Positions 23,301-35,110 of a stretch of DNA of 64,000 bases are shown in pieces. The DNA comes from Haemonchus contortus. Lineage: Eukaryota > Nematoda > Chromadorea > Rhabditida > Trichostrongylidae. The DNA is taken from NCBI GenBank assembly GCA_000469685.2, contig LS997562.1, forward strand, positions 23,572,802 through 23,636,801. The letters are read 5' to 3'. Made by a program: the position numbers and the translations under genes. Every line of letters begins with the position of its first letter. The stretch's first letter is position 1. The notes beneath the pieces were generated by a model. It did no database searches. It saw only the letters and a program-made list of their open reading frames with translations, and was not told the DNA's origin.

Positions 23301-26300
23301 AGGGAGTGCCGTCAAGTAAAGTATGAACTGCCTATGCCGAACAAGCGACATTGGCTTTTACGATTCGACCCTATAGAGGTGAAAGGGGACCCGAAGAGCA
23401 CTCTCCGTGGTTTCACGCTTACTGTAGGTTGTGCTCGTCATCACAAGGATTCAAGGAAGATTCATCCCCTACCCTGAGAAGAGTTTATCATAGGAATCAC
23501 TTTTCTCCGAACTTCCACCGCTGAGGTAAGCTGTGAAGAGGCATGCGTCACAGGATCGTCGAGGGCTGCTGACTCTTCATCTGACTACGAAGAATTCTTT
23601 GCTTCATCGTTACCACCCTAACGAATAACAATAAACAAAGACCGTTTGAACGCCTCTTCCACTACAATCATGTCCTCTAGTTGATTCTCCTAGTTATCGC
23701 CCCAGTGTCGCCCTAGCTGGACCGTTACCTACACCTGTACACTGGAAATTCGCTTTCCTCTACTCAAATCGATTATAGTGAAACTGAGAGCCGTCGACTT
23801 CGAAACGTACCGTGTCGTCTTCAGCCTGTGTGGTGAAGGAACTAAGCAGCAGAAGAGCACAAACGAAACAGAGGAGCATTCTGGCTTTCGATGAACGAGT
23901 GAAAAGGACAGAAGGAGCTGTCCTTTCAAGCTGCTGTTAATTTACATTCTTTCAAATTACAAACTCCTGCTACCTCCTCTCGGCTACATGCTAACCCTTC
24001 TGTATACTGCAGGTGTGCATATATTTGAACATGAGAACGAGTCGGTCCACAGGTATCGGGAGAAGGTTCTGAACGTAGCTTTCAAAGAGAAAACCGCTCC
24101 GCAAAGAAGATGTAATAGTAGCGAATAGCAGTGAATAATCACTGCTAACAGTAAACAACAGTTTTCAGTTACCTCGAAAGAATCCACATCAATCTCAACA
24201 AAACACCGCTAAACGTTGTCTCTTTAAATGAGCCGAAAGAAAGGCCAATCCAGCAAAAGTCGTGCTTATTCTGACAATTCCCAACTTTAGCAATGTCTGA
24301 ATCGATGACGGGTCGAAGTGGGTAGGCTTTCTTTGGACTAATTATAAGATTCCATGTACGCACTTCCTTCAATCCCATTTGGTCCGCCTAAGCCAACCAA
24401 GCCTTCCATACCTCCAGGGTCGATTAATTAGTACCAGACTCACTGGGAGGAATAAAAGCACTGACTTGTACAGCGGCTGGCTACTGCAAGTCATTGTCTA
24501 GGCCACACACGCATTCAACACGCCATTAAGATTCTGAAGGGAAGTCAACTGCGGGTGCATCCTTTGGACGGGATTGACCAGCGCCCCAAGACATTATCCT
24601 CTATCCTTTTATTTTAAAGCGAGTATTAGATGAGGTTGGATTCACATGACTACACTCAAGACTGGATGAGCACATGAGGTGAACGTACTGGTTTATGGGA
24701 AATACATAGTTGCATAGTGATAATTGTATTGAAAAGCTTGGTCTACAATACATTTGCTTTCGCTAAACAGCTTCAGAATTGAAGTTGTCTTCATTTTGCC
24801 TACATTTGTCTTATTCATGATTTCAAATCTTCAAAAAACTTGAATCATAAATCTATTTTGCCCTTCCGCGTCCTGTACAGTAGGAGAAACGAATCCACTG
24901 CTTTTTGCAGGGGGCTTCTGAAAACCATTTGAAAGATAGGAGTCCGTATTAAGAACACTTGCTTTGGAAGACGGAAAAAATTACATTCAATACCTTTCCC
25001 GAACACCTGTGGACTGCTTCGTCGTCATGTTCAAATATGGGCACACCTGCATCAAACATGAGCGGTAGCACGCAGCAAAAAGGAAGGAACAGGAGTTCAT
25101 GCTTTGAAAAAATGTAAATTCAAAGCAGCATAAAAGGACAGCTCTTCAAGCAATTTTTATTCGTTCATTAGATTATGCTCTTCTATTTCGTTTGCGCTCT
25201 TCTGCTACTCAGTTCTTTCACAGCAAAGGCTGAAGACGATACGGTACGTTACGAAGTCGATGGAAATCGGAATAATCATTTTAAATGCGCGGTTCACGTT
25301 AAAAAAGGTTATTGAGTTCTTCCTTCAGAAATACTCAGCGCCCCCGATGGGTGGTAGAAGGGACTCTCTCGCTCTCACAATCTCGGCGCTTAGGGCATAG
25401 TGGAAGCCCCGTTGCTGCCGTAGTTCGCTTTCCCGCCCCTCGATCGGTGTCACGTTAGACGAGTGTCGAGACAATACGGTTGCTATTATTCGTTCTAGGA
25501 CCCACGCACAATCAGCCAATCGCCGAGTGATGAGGCGATGTTTTTCTCCCATTCTTTTTCCTCTGTTTTTCTTTTTGCTGCCGCGATCCCTTATTTAATT
25601 TCGTACTCTTAGAGGCTGAAAAAGGTGAGCTACTTCTGCTGTTACTAGGGTTTTTTGTTTATTCATGCTTATAAGTAAATGAATTTTTGCTTACCATAGT
25701 CTGTTATTCGCATTAGGGCCCACACGTACGCAGTGAGACACATTGTATAGTTCGTCCAAACGCCCCATTCTTCTTCATTTTCTTGTTTCATTCTCGTCCA
25801 GCCCCCTTTTCAAAGGTTTTTCGAAGCCTTTTTTCACTTTGGAAACACCGATGCCCGCAGTTTCTTTACCTCACTCGCACTAGTTTCGATCTCGTCTTCC
25901 ATTTTTCATCATAATCTGGATTACCCAAAATTATCGTGAACTGTGCCTTTAAGCAGAGGGAAGTGGGTGGATTCCCCTGCGTAGAAGTGTTAGTCGTGGT
26001 CGGCATGCTAAAAGCTCAGAGCCATGGAAGGAAGAATCACCTCGAGGAAATGATTTCAACGAGAGAGAACCTTCAAATAGCCTTTTTTCGTTGTTGTATG
26101 TCAGACTTCTGACGGTAGAGCAGATAATTCAGCTGAAGAATCAGCAGCCTTCCACGATCCCATGACATTTGACTCAATAAAACTCTTCCCCAGCGATAGC
26201 TCAGAAAAGCGCGATTCCTATGGATGTAACCCTACTGGGGGTGGGGATAAATACACCTAGGTTGGTGCTGGTGAACATGGCATACAGTAATATTGCAATT

Positions 26301-29300
26301 GCTGAGCGTACTTTTCCCTTAGATTACCGCAATTCTCTTCTTCACCGTCAGATATCTGACAGAACAGAGTTCGAATGTTGCAGCTGATCCGATTTTCAGG
26401 CATTTCCTAATATATCCCCTCTAGGCGCTACCTCAAAGGTACTTCCACTGGTACGAACCGAACACCTCCTAGAACTATTTTTGTGGCAAGGTGCACCAGT
26501 ATAAAAAGTTCTTTGTAGCAATGGTAGCGCTAAGAAAGCTGACTATTCAGAACCAGACCCTTTTCCTGCCACTGGTGCAACGACTACTCCAGTAGAAAAT
26601 GTACAGTACTCATGTGCTTTCAGTTTTCTGATTTGCTCTCAATTTCAGCCATGTGAAGACCAAGGTGGCGAACAGTGTGTCCGTGTACAGAAGCTTGGAA
26701 TGTGCAATAAACCAGCTTTCCAAAGATTTGTGAAAGCATTTTGTGCCAAAACCTGCAACCTTTGCAAGATAACTGATAGCAATAACTGATGATAATTGGG
26801 CAGGTGTATCACTGGACAGAAAATAAATTAGCAGAATAAACAATATCTTTGTTTTGGTTTTGCTTCTGAAATAGTCACCATTTCGAAATTCCTTTAATCA
26901 TACACTGAGCCCGCCATAAATTTACCAAGCAGTCGGCTTACCCTCAAGTCAACAATTACCCTTCCTGTTACGTTCATACTTGAATTTGTTTGTTTTCATT
27001 TCACAACTATGGTGATAATTCATTAGGGACCTAAAATGAGTGGATAAGATCTCGATTATGCGGTGGAAGTGCAGATGAACTATGGAAAACACGTCTCCAA
27101 GTTTGAATCCCCCTATGTCAAGCTTTCCACTCAAAATTCATTACTCTCCTGATGATCACCAGCTCCTGTTTCTTTCCAATCCCGAATGATGGGGCGGTAT
27201 GTAATACTCACGGTAGTGCTACCCTCTAGAGAATACGATCCCCTCCGTCAAGGTAGTCAGACTTTCAGCCCACAAGTACTCAGAACCTGCAGGATAGGGC
27301 AGGTCCTTATAGACTAGGCGTTCCGGCCTGGAGTAGGTTTAGTCCAGAGCAAGCGATCAAGGAGCCCGAGAATGGATCAAACTCGGAGGCATGACCATTC
27401 CCGGAACACAACCTAACTGTGCTTTTCAAACGAAAACGAGAGCTGGATAAACAAATATGAAAACATACCCATCAATTACGCAAAGAGATGGAATAAGACA
27501 ATATTTCAAACATACTGGTCACCTATCTCTCGCAGCCCATTCTTTGTCTCAGAGGCGACGGCGTTTAAGGGTAGTTTGTGGGCACGCTCCAAGTTACTTA
27601 CCATCAGAGTAGGGAGGTCGGCAGGTCAGAGGTTCGCGCTCAAGATTCTTCTGATTGGGAAGAGACATTTTGACTGCTTGTTCTGGTTATTCGATCGTAC
27701 GTTATTCCTTCAGTGATTGCCTTTGATTGTTGCTTGTCGCCACGGTTCACGATGCAACTGCAGGTTATTAGTAGGGCCATTGTAAGTGCTGGGTCCAAAA
27801 AGCATAAACGCAAGTAAGGGCTTCTTCCAAGTTCAAATATTTCTTCGGTTCTAGCATCTCCATGAAACATTTGCGGGTAGCTCAGCATTGTAAAAATATT
27901 CTAACAATGTAGTTGTCGAGTGACTGTTTCAAACCATCAACCTCCCTCCGACAAGTATGAATCAAAAAAACGTGCTCATGACATCGTAGAGAACTCACGT
28001 ATCGTGCTCCGATGGTAGCAATCGCATGAGATGTCGGCACGACAGATATCAGTGCACCAACGGCAACAGCACTGAATAACCATGTCCGTTCATTCTTACT
28101 GTAGCCATGGTAATGGGTCTGAAAAAGGTTATTTTATTCAGGATTTCGCCGAAGCGCCGAATTTTTTTTCCAGCTTCTTGAATGAGATTTGAGTGGCGCT
28201 TCTTTTGATTCTGTCGAAATTTTGATGGAAATTATGGATGCCACCATTACCCCTCTTGCCAGTCATACAAAGTACTTTAGCGTGAAGCGGAGATGAGCGG
28301 GAGCCCGAGGGAATCGCTCGAAACGTGGTGACCCGAGACCACATCCCGTATGGAACTCTTTAAGAACAACCGAGCCTCTATTCTGCCCAAAACAGCCAAA
28401 CGGGCCATCCTTCTTTCGGTTAATCAAACTCGTGATAAACGGTCCTTAGCATCTCCTAGATTTGACCTCATGATGGATCCAAGATTGGTATTGCCCCTAC
28501 CCGCATAGATTGTTATCAGTGACCAACAAAGATCAGACGCATGCGTCTGGAATCTGTAACAGCCGTTCGCTCAATCATTCATAACCAGTTTTTTGAACTG
28601 AAAATTGACAGCGCCGTCTTGAACACAACTTGATCGGAGATATTCTTAGTCACATACATCATTCAAAGGTTTTCGGGCCGACTTTTGATGGTCGTGATTC
28701 CTAACTATGTGGTCGCCGACGTCATGCTCTTCGTTCGACGCGACCACTCGACCACGGCGAAGCGGCTTCCCCGAACCCGTCAGTGTAAATGATATCAGGG
28801 AGACGCCTGGAAGCCACCTTTTCGTCTCCGCTTCCGGTGAAGTGATTGGTCACCTCCTGTGATGTAGCGGCAAATAATGTGATTAGAAATGAGACAACGA
28901 AATCATGATTGCGCCCGGACAACTGCACTCGTAAGACGAAGCTGGGCATTATCGAACCTATTCTCTTCTTCGCTGAAGTTTTCTTTGATTCAATTGAAAC
29001 TTCCAGAGCAGTTGGAAAAGCTAGGTAGAGTATTATGGCGTTTGGAGCTCGGGAGATTATTTGTTCCTTGTGGAAGTGTCGAAAGGTACCGAGGTCATCC
29101 CAAATTCAGAGATCAGAGGCCTAGTGATTCGAGTTTGTTCTGGCCCGGCGGGTTTCCAAAAGCCTTTGATTCCTGAAGTCTTCTGAGCGGCACATCTGAA
29201 GCCTGAAGCTCTTTGAAGATGACTCTGTGGTCTCACACCTCCCTTCGGGGATTCGGTGGTTATCGTTTCTCAAAGGCCATTGTTTTGATGAGAGAAAAAT

Positions 29301-30404
29301 AATGAGGGATGATGTAATGGCTAGAAGAACAGCATACCGTTCGCTCCAATGGTAGGAAAGGGGTTCTCACCAAAAATCCATCTATGCTATAGAAAAAGCT
29401 GGCAGATCCACCTCTTCGGAGGAATTCCTCTTAGAAGGATGGCTTTCAATTTGAAGCTGGCAAGGAAAACTGTAGAGGATTGCCAGCTAGTAGAGGATAG
29501 ATTTGGGATAGATGGCATAGCTTATAGGGGAAAATTCTCGTTTCCAGATACATGAACTGTGGATCGAATCCCGCTACGGGTAATAACACGTTCCATATCT
29601 TTGGTAGCGAATGATTGGGGTTAAGTTTTTTTGTCCCGACAGACAAAAGAAGTTCAGCACGATCATCGGCTCATTTCTTCAGGTCATCGCAAACGTTCTG
29701 TTTGCACTTAAATTCGTCACGATACAGAAGCGGGCTGTAAATGAAGTGCGAAGGACCGATTGACTTTCATTTTCCTCGGAAATACCGTAACCAAGACCCC
29801 GAGACCATTAATTCCGACTTTTCGCTCGGAGAGAACGGACCAGAATTTCTTTGAAAGCCTCTGGAATGAAACCTCTTCCTGCTCCATTATCTTCTTTCAA
29901 ACACCAGCTTTTTCAAGGTTTCACCTCTCTAAAATTTGTATTCTCCCACCCTCTTCCTCAACGTCCCTGCAAAGCAAATTAACACCCTAGGGCTTACGCT
30001 GACTAATTCGACTCGACAGTGCGCATGACGCCATGTCAGAAAAACTGTCTCGCCAAACAATCTCACCAGCAGAACAGCAGGCGACCAGTTCGGACCACTT
30101 AAAAAAAAAGAGCTAAACCAGAAAAATTCCCCAAAAATTGCTCACTTCATTGACGGAGAGTTCTTCGTGGGTAGCTGGCATGCAGAGTACCGTGAAATTG
30201 AAGCAGATGATGTTAGCCATGACTGATGATAGGCAAATGATCGTCGCACAGAGCACCGCATAACGAGTGTACGATCGATCATCGTCTGAAGACTTCACGC
30301 TCTCTGAAAGGACCAATTGATTCAGTGGTTCTATGTGAAGGTCTAGCGCGTGGCGCACCCTAGAGTGAGGTGTCATCATCCTCATATTCCGTGTCTCGCG
30401 CCCA
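14337..30404 (-). CDS. SLC17-family anion transporter (major facilitator)
   Basis: Eleven exons join in frame: 30404-30146, 28118-27999, 20201-20100, 19908-19765, 18488-18386, 17395-17298, 17216-17109, 16247-16121, 16057-15981, 15719-15627, 14528-14337 (TAA). With ATG at 30385 the product is 467 aa, the usual SLC17 length. Visible marks: a first helix ending FNFTVLCM; WLFSAVAVGALISVVP; GARYVFFAAG (loop 2-3); VLRFLQGVSCAACMP with the helix-4 arginine; ISFVGWFFLYTNSP; FSPMYIREVLQYSVHNAGF; GFNGGGFNK; SRQYGHFVLANIQ. SLC17 proteins move phosphate, glutamate, sialic acid or nucleotides; the substrate cannot be told. An acceptor 19 nt before the ATG could be a spliced-leader site. The exon 5/6 join is the least certain: the family often has about 10 more residues there. 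Intron 2 (28.0-20.2 kb) contains ShK genes. Confidence 0.9.
14737..15087. repeat. Decayed TTAA-type MITE
   Basis: It starts GAAGGCGCAAGTCACGATGAT and ends ATGGTGAGCTGAGCCTTTAG, weak versions of the family ends. The left end is also present in the duplicated block near 4903. It lies in the last intron of the transporter. Confidence 0.4.
17514..17774. repeat. Long hairpin MITE (GTGCGTCCGAGG family), copy 2
   Basis: GTACGAACGTGCGTCCGAGG at the left is mirrored by CCTCGGACGCACGTTCGTAC at the right: a perfect 20 bp start to an almost continuous palindrome. It lies in the intron between exons 5 and 6 of the transporter. Confidence 0.88.
19996..20042. repeat. G-rich low-complexity tract
   Basis: A purine run with 16 or so consecutive G lies about 60 bp downstream of transporter exon 3 (20201-20100), inside the following intron. 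G runs of this length are prone to assembly error and can form G-quadruplexes on the plus strand. No gene. Confidence 0.6.
21195..21310 (+). pseudogene. ShK gene remnant: promoter-proximal region and signal exon
   Basis: ATG at 21231 opens MLFWFACALLLLNAF, the family's signal peptide, preceded by the conserved TTCGCTCAGCGGAACTCAT leader. The TATA block has become GCAAAAAAATGAGCC. After about 15 codons similarity ends, there is no GT donor in place, and no ShK exon follows before the next copy. It is a dead 5' fragment within transporter intron 2. Confidence 0.65.
21839..22308. mobile_element. TTAA-type MITE, reference copy
   Basis: TTAA at 21839-21842 is followed by AGGCACTGTCCACGA; the right end reads TCGTGAACGGTGCCT then TTAA (22305-22308). 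Internal parts match both outer arms of the element at 9392-10447, in inverted order. TTAA duplications are the hallmark of piggyBac-like transposition. No transposase is encoded. Confidence 0.78.
22814..23879 (-). CDS. Small secreted single-ShK-domain protein (copy E)
   Basis: Exon 1 is 23879-23811 (MLLCFVCALLLLSSF signal peptide, then TTQAEDDT). Exon 2 is 22939-22814 after a TTTCAG acceptor. They join in phase 0 to 64 aa. The ShK domain (PCED, YC, GMC, FCAKTCKLC, Q, stop) has all six cysteines and belongs to a second subtype (PCEDQGGE start, FQRFVKAF before the fourth cysteine), distinct from SCKDLAGQ/LCKDLAGQ of copies C and D. The gene lies on the same strand inside intron 2 of the SLC17 gene, head-to-head with copy F. 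A shared inverted intron segment (near 23.4-23.5 and 26.2 kb) shows that the pair arose by inverted duplication. AATAAA follows about 30 bp after the stop. Confidence 0.83.
24385..24605 (+). repeat. tRNA-derived SINE, headless copy
   Basis: The body starts at GCCTAAGCCAACCAAGCC and runs to ATTATCCTCTATCC. The A and B boxes are missing. It lies between ShK copies E and F. Confidence 0.78.
25129..25137 (+). promoter_or_regulatory. TATA-like box of ShK copy F
   Basis: CATAAAAGG lies 46 bp before the ATG, followed by a TTCGTTCATTAG leader. Upstream, GCACACCTGCATCAAACATG resembles the CACACCTGCAACATC motif in the promoters of copies C and D. Confidence 0.5.
25175..26789 (+). CDS. Small secreted single-ShK-domain protein (copy F)
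   Basis: Exon 1 is 25175-25243 (signal peptide MLFYFVCALLLLSSF, then TAKAEDDT, GTACGT donor). Exon 2 is 26649-26789 after TTTCAG. They join in phase 0 to 69 aa. All six ShK cysteines are present (PCED, QC, GMC, FCAKTCNLC); the first spacing is one residue shorter than in copy E. A tail KITDSNN follows the last cysteine. The 1.4 kb intron contains a TTAA-type MITE (25281-25952). The gene is antisense to its host, the SLC17 transporter. An AATAAA signal begins about 30 bp after the stop. It is probably secreted; the target is unknown. Confidence 0.84.
25281..25952. mobile_element. TTAA-type MITE in the intron of ShK copy F
   Basis: TTAA at 25281-25284 is followed by a decayed left end (ATGCGCGGTTCACG). 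The right end ATCGTGAACTGTGCCT is followed by TTAA (25949-25952). It accounts for about half of the intron. Confidence 0.7.
28722..28949 (-). CDS. Possible small secreted protein in transporter intron 1
   Basis: A 75-codon minus-strand frame has a hydrophobic stretch at residues 15-29 (DFVVSFLITLFAATS) that looks like a signal peptide core. A polar tail with two basic pairs follows (ASRR, ERRA). There is no recognised domain, and no TATA or splice evidence. It could be an unannotated peptide precursor or a chance frame. Confidence 0.22.
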   Translation of the reverse strand: MPSFVLRVQLSGRNHDFVVSFLITLFAATSQEVTNHFTGSGDEKVASRRLPDIIYTDGFGEAASPWSSGRVERRA

Positions 30405-30419
30405 CTGTTAGAAATGAGA

Positions 30420-32186
30420 GATGCCCTATTTCCAATTACATTTTTACATGAGGAATTAATGGATGCAGTATATCCCTACACTAACTTTTTTTAGAGAATG
30501 AGTAACATTTACCTTTAGACCCAACCCTAACAACCACGGGTTGGCCGTTATTTGATAGCGATGAGTCGCCGACAGCTACCATCTGGGATCAGTGTTCTTA
30601 CCTGAAAATGCCTGATTTGAAATGGTCGGGCATCTCGCATATTTTTCATCGTACCAGTACCGAACAATCATTAAAACATGTCGGTCTTGAACAGAGAACC
30701 TCATACTCACAAATAGAACTCCCTATGAATAACCATAGAAGCTACTCGGGTATTGGCTATGACTGTCATTGAATCTTGAAAAATCTCGAAATGCTTGGGC
30801 ATAAGTGAAGATACGTCCTGAGGGTCCACCAAGCGAGGTTTGCAGTAACTGAGACGAAAAAGATGACAGCGGCCGGACACCAGAAAATCAGTCACAGGTT
30901 TCGTAACACAATACAAGTGCAGTGCGCATCCTCGTACAAACCCAACAGGGTTCTAATGCAGTAAATCAGCGGGAAATCACGAATTACTGCAAAGTGGTGT
31001 TAGGCGATTCATGTCCTTTGATTCCACACGTCTGATGGACAAAGCTGACTTCGCACAGCCTGAGGGATCTGTTGCCAAGGACAGCTCACATGGTCAAATT
31101 TGAAATAGTTTTCGTAAACATCAACACTACCCAATTTAGCCCAATTTTCCAGCCTTCAATAGGCGTAGTGTGGGAAATTTGAAATTTTCCAGATGTCGGA
31201 AGACTTCAGCACCATTGGAGAGCGACAGTTCGTTTGGTTGGATACGAAGGCAAAACTTTCACTTGGCACCTCTACAGGTAATGCTAAAGATGAGTTGATG
31301 TTCTTGCTGGAGCGGTCAGTACTGATAAGATATTTGTTTTTACGAAGACAATGAAGTAGCATAGGAGCTTATCAACTTAGAAATTAGGATGCATGTAGTA
31401 AACAACAGAAAAGGCTACGAAAAAACAAAGCTGGTGCACGATAAGAGGTCCAGAAATAATACAGGGTGAAAAGTGGTGCTCAGAAATCAATTTATAGCCC
31501 GAGAAATTCTGCAGATGAAGGATTATTTACTGCATTTTAGATTTCTCAAATAGCAAATTAGAACAGATATTTCAAAAGGTAAAAAAAGTTGGAAGAAACC
31601 AGAAATTTGAAATCGTCATTCCCTAGGAAAGTGCTCCTTATATGTCAATTCACCTATCCAGAAATAAATATTTTGGATGCACTTTTAACACAGTTCATGG
31701 GTATTCAATCAGGAGATCAGCTAGAGATAACATCTTTCTTTTCTGAGGTCTTCGGTGTACCTTTTCAGGTCTAATTTCAGATTTCAGGGTCTGGAATCTC
31801 TAGGAGCGCTTTTGGTAACTGGGGTATACAGACTACTCGGGAAAATTCGTCTTTGTCATTACATCTTGCTGAGGAGATGGCCTCGCACTGCAGTGATCCG
31901 GGCTAGCCCAGGTCAACCATGTTCCCATACCTTCACTTCTTGTTGGTTGGTACGAGACTTGACTGAAAAGCTTGAGGACTTGATTTGATTGGATCGAACA
32001 TTGATACCCATCAGGATTCATTGCTATCCTGTTACGCTCCAACATTCTGGGCAGAGCCACAAGGCATGCGTATTCTACATACATAAATTCACGAGATTTG
32101 AGAAGAAACACGTTAGAAATTTAATGAATAACAATTCTTCTAACATTACTCTAGAACTAGACGGTCAGAGGGATGTAACTGGGAGA
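30420..32186. other. Upstream flank of the SLC17 gene
   Basis: No firm gene is seen. A minus-strand frame at 31156-31362 has balanced amino-acid use but no motif or splice partner. A non-coding 5' exon or promoter of the transporter could be here, but nothing marks it. Confidence 0.3.
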
Positions 32187-32431
32187 CGGGCGTTAGGAAC
32201 GATTTTGGGTAATCGATTTGCCGCACGCGGCTGTCGCGGACCACCCATTCGCCGCTATTACAGCTCTAGCGTTCTTCATACAGCTCGATCGATATGCGAT
32301 CATTGTTTTATGCATAATTCTACTATTAGTACTTTTGTTCTTGTATTTCTTCCCTACTGCTGCATCCTGCTACATTCCTTCGCACGCGACGCCCCTCTCA
32401 CCGCGACGCGACCATTTCGTTCCTAACGCAC
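32187..32431 (+). repeat. MITE with GCGTTAGGAACGA ends
   Basis: GCGTTAGGAACGA at the left is matched by TCGTTCCTAACGC at the right (13 bp inverted ends). The interior aligns with the reverse-strand copy at 3080-3310. Open frames here, including a membrane-like one, belong to the repeat. Confidence 0.75.
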
Positions 32432-32449
32432 CACACCCGATGTACCTAA

Positions 32450-34870
32450 TCAGGAAAGCACTGCTCAAATTCTAGAGGCGATAAAGCACTGAAAAAAAAT
32501 CAGAAAAAGCTCCAAAAATTATTAAAGGTCGCGTGTCCTCGTATACTTCACAGGATTATTCGAATCAGAATGTAAGCAGAGGAAAGTGAGTACTCAAGAA
32601 ACTGAGCAAATTGTTAGGAACACGAATTATGGCTTATGAATAGCTCACTGAGTAGATGGAGGTAAAAGCGATCAAAATAAAAGTCACCAGTATGTTACTT
32701 CGGTTTGTCACTCTTTAAGAAGACACTAATGGAAAGAGGAGGAATAGTAGCACGAAGTAGGAAGTGATGTGATCCGACGATCAGCGATGACGATTATGTG
32801 ACCGGTGATCATCGGGCAGCCAGCCTTCTTGTGTCATCAACACACGCACTGAGAAATGGGGATATCCCCGTGGCTGGCCCATCCCATTCCATCCCCTTAC
32901 GACGGAGATCTATCTCGGCTAATATCAACGACTGTTGATCCACTAATACATATCAAAAACCAGAAGAATTTTCGTATACGTCGTTTTAAAATGGCAAAAA
33001 AAGGGCTAGATGGTAAATGAAAGTTCGAGTTGAATAAAGCCTTTTCAATGCTATAGAGAGCATATTTCGGGTAAGCTTGTAGAAGTACCACCATCAACAG
33101 AAAGAGAGAACCCCAAGAAACAGAAAACCAGATGAAGAAGAATCGACCGATCCTTTTGTGGATGCGCCACGTACTTCGCTTCTTTCAACAATTTACCCCG
33201 AAAATGAGAAAATTTAGCTACTCAAACCACTGGTCCTAGGAAGCTAGCTGCGCTATGCTGAGTCATATATTGTCAGCCCAATTTTTGATCAGAATTTGGA
33301 TTTCTCGAGTTGATCTTTAGCATCTGGTATAAATGGCCGAGAACTATGTCTATCATGAATAACAACAGAAACGGTTTCAGGTTTTCGTGGATTTTCGTGG
33401 AGGAAGAATGAATCAAACGGAAGGGAACATCACCACTTTCTCGGCTACCCAGTAATACACTTTTACGCTACCATCCTCGTGTTCTTTGAAGGTTACACAC
33501 ACACGTCAGCAAACATCGTTTAGAAACCTGTGCATTGTATACTAAAGGTGAGAGCGGAATCGTTACAAAAAACAATCCTACCGTATCCTTACTCACACTG
33601 TGCTGCTTTGCAAAAGAAGTAGTGAAGTGTTAAACTCCTCCATTCGGATTTCTGTTTGTAAAAGTTCTTTTGCAAGAGTTGTGAAGTGACATGACTTTGA
33701 AGAGGTGAGTACACAGTAAAAGATAAAACTGTCAACATTCTATGACTTTGAAAAAGCCCAGACCCCTACAAACGTAAAGACCTACGAGTTCATGCACACA
33801 CAGCGGTGCAAGAGCGGTTTGAGTGGGGTTTGAGACTATTAGCTCAGTTGTAGTGATACTTGTCTAGGCGCTCTCTCTGAGATACCATGCAGTTCCTTTT
33901 CATGCCCATGGGGACCCCCTCTGCAATAATTCGCTTTATTTCAGGTAAAATCGAGGGATAAAAGTTGAAGGTATTTCTCTGATTTAGAAACTGCGATCAT
34001 TTGTTAAAAATAGGTGGGCACATGCCACTGCCGCTGATTTATCAGAACTGGATGGGCTAATCGTGCTAGCAGCCCCTCAAATTGCACGACATTGCCATTC
34101 AACCGACCTAGTTTCGACCTGCCAACAGCGATGGCATGTACCAACCCATACCCACAACTGGCTGGTCGCCAAGAAGAACATCGTCTGAATTTCTGTTCAC
34201 AATCAGTCTTTTGAAGGGAAGACTGGTTTCCACCCAGATCCTAGACGCTGAGAATGAGGGACAGGCAATTATGAGGATGAATCTTAAATATGATCTAGTG
34301 AAAAGTTTTGTCCCGTGTTTATTCAAAATATCGATTTGAAGAAAAAAAACTCGAATTGCTAGCAGTATAAATAAACCAATTCGTCTGCAGTGACGACGGC
34401 AATGGTGATTACGGGTTTTTTTTTACGAAGTGAGACCAGATAAATACTAGATAACTGGATTCGATACGTTCATCGAGTATGGGAAAACAATGTCACGAGC
34501 ACTGAGCAAAGATGGAGGTCATTCACGTCTGTTCTAACTACAAGAGGTCCTTCCTGTACCTCGTAATAGCATTTAAAACATCATTCATGTTACCCAGGGG
34601 AAGTTCGAATGTGTAAATTACCACCAGAGAGTGTACAGGCTTCCTTCAATTGAACGCACAGTCCTGTCCAATCTGGCTGAAATGCTCGTCCGTATGGGAG
34701 TGCCTATTTTCAGTTTTAGTTTTCTTGGAAAACGATGGCAACATTCCATATAAAAGAGAAAGATCTTGCGGCAGGTGGAGAACTCATAACATGGCTTCCC
34801 CTATAGAGATTTTTAAAAATTAGATTTGCCAACGATAGCAAATTGGGTATGAAGTACGGAAGTTCATCTG
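32450..34870. other. Stretch without recognisable genes
   Basis: It is AT-rich with only short frames. A tRNA A-box-like TTAGCTCAGTTGTAGTG at about 33840 has no matching B box or acceptor stem, so it is not called a tRNA. Confidence 0.35.
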
Positions 34871-34871
34871 T

Positions 34872-35110
34872 TGTTAGTTGATCCCATTTCTGAGATGCGC
34901 CCCGCAGGCGACATTCATTCGAAGTCGTTATGGCGTTTTAAATGCGGTAATCACCGGATGTGCAATTCAGCGATGTTATTCTCTCAGAAGAGTCTGGTAC
35001 CAGTTGATAGACTCAAGGAGAGGGGGATTGGTGGGATGAGAGGCTCGGTTGACTTGAGAAATTATCAGTCCCGGCCATGTGCATGTAATAAAGCGCCACA
35101 AATCACAACA
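34872..35110 (-). repeat. Highly diverged tRNA-derived SINE
   Basis: The reverse strand keeps the order of family blocks: AAGCGCCACA near the head, CAACCGAGCC, TGGTACCAGACTC and the GGGGCGCATCTC tail. Many substitutions mark it as an old copy. Confidence 0.5.

Noticed and set aside
33838..33900. tRNA gene suggested by TTAGCTCAGTTGTAGTG
   Set aside because: No B box at the right distance and no acceptor stem pairing.
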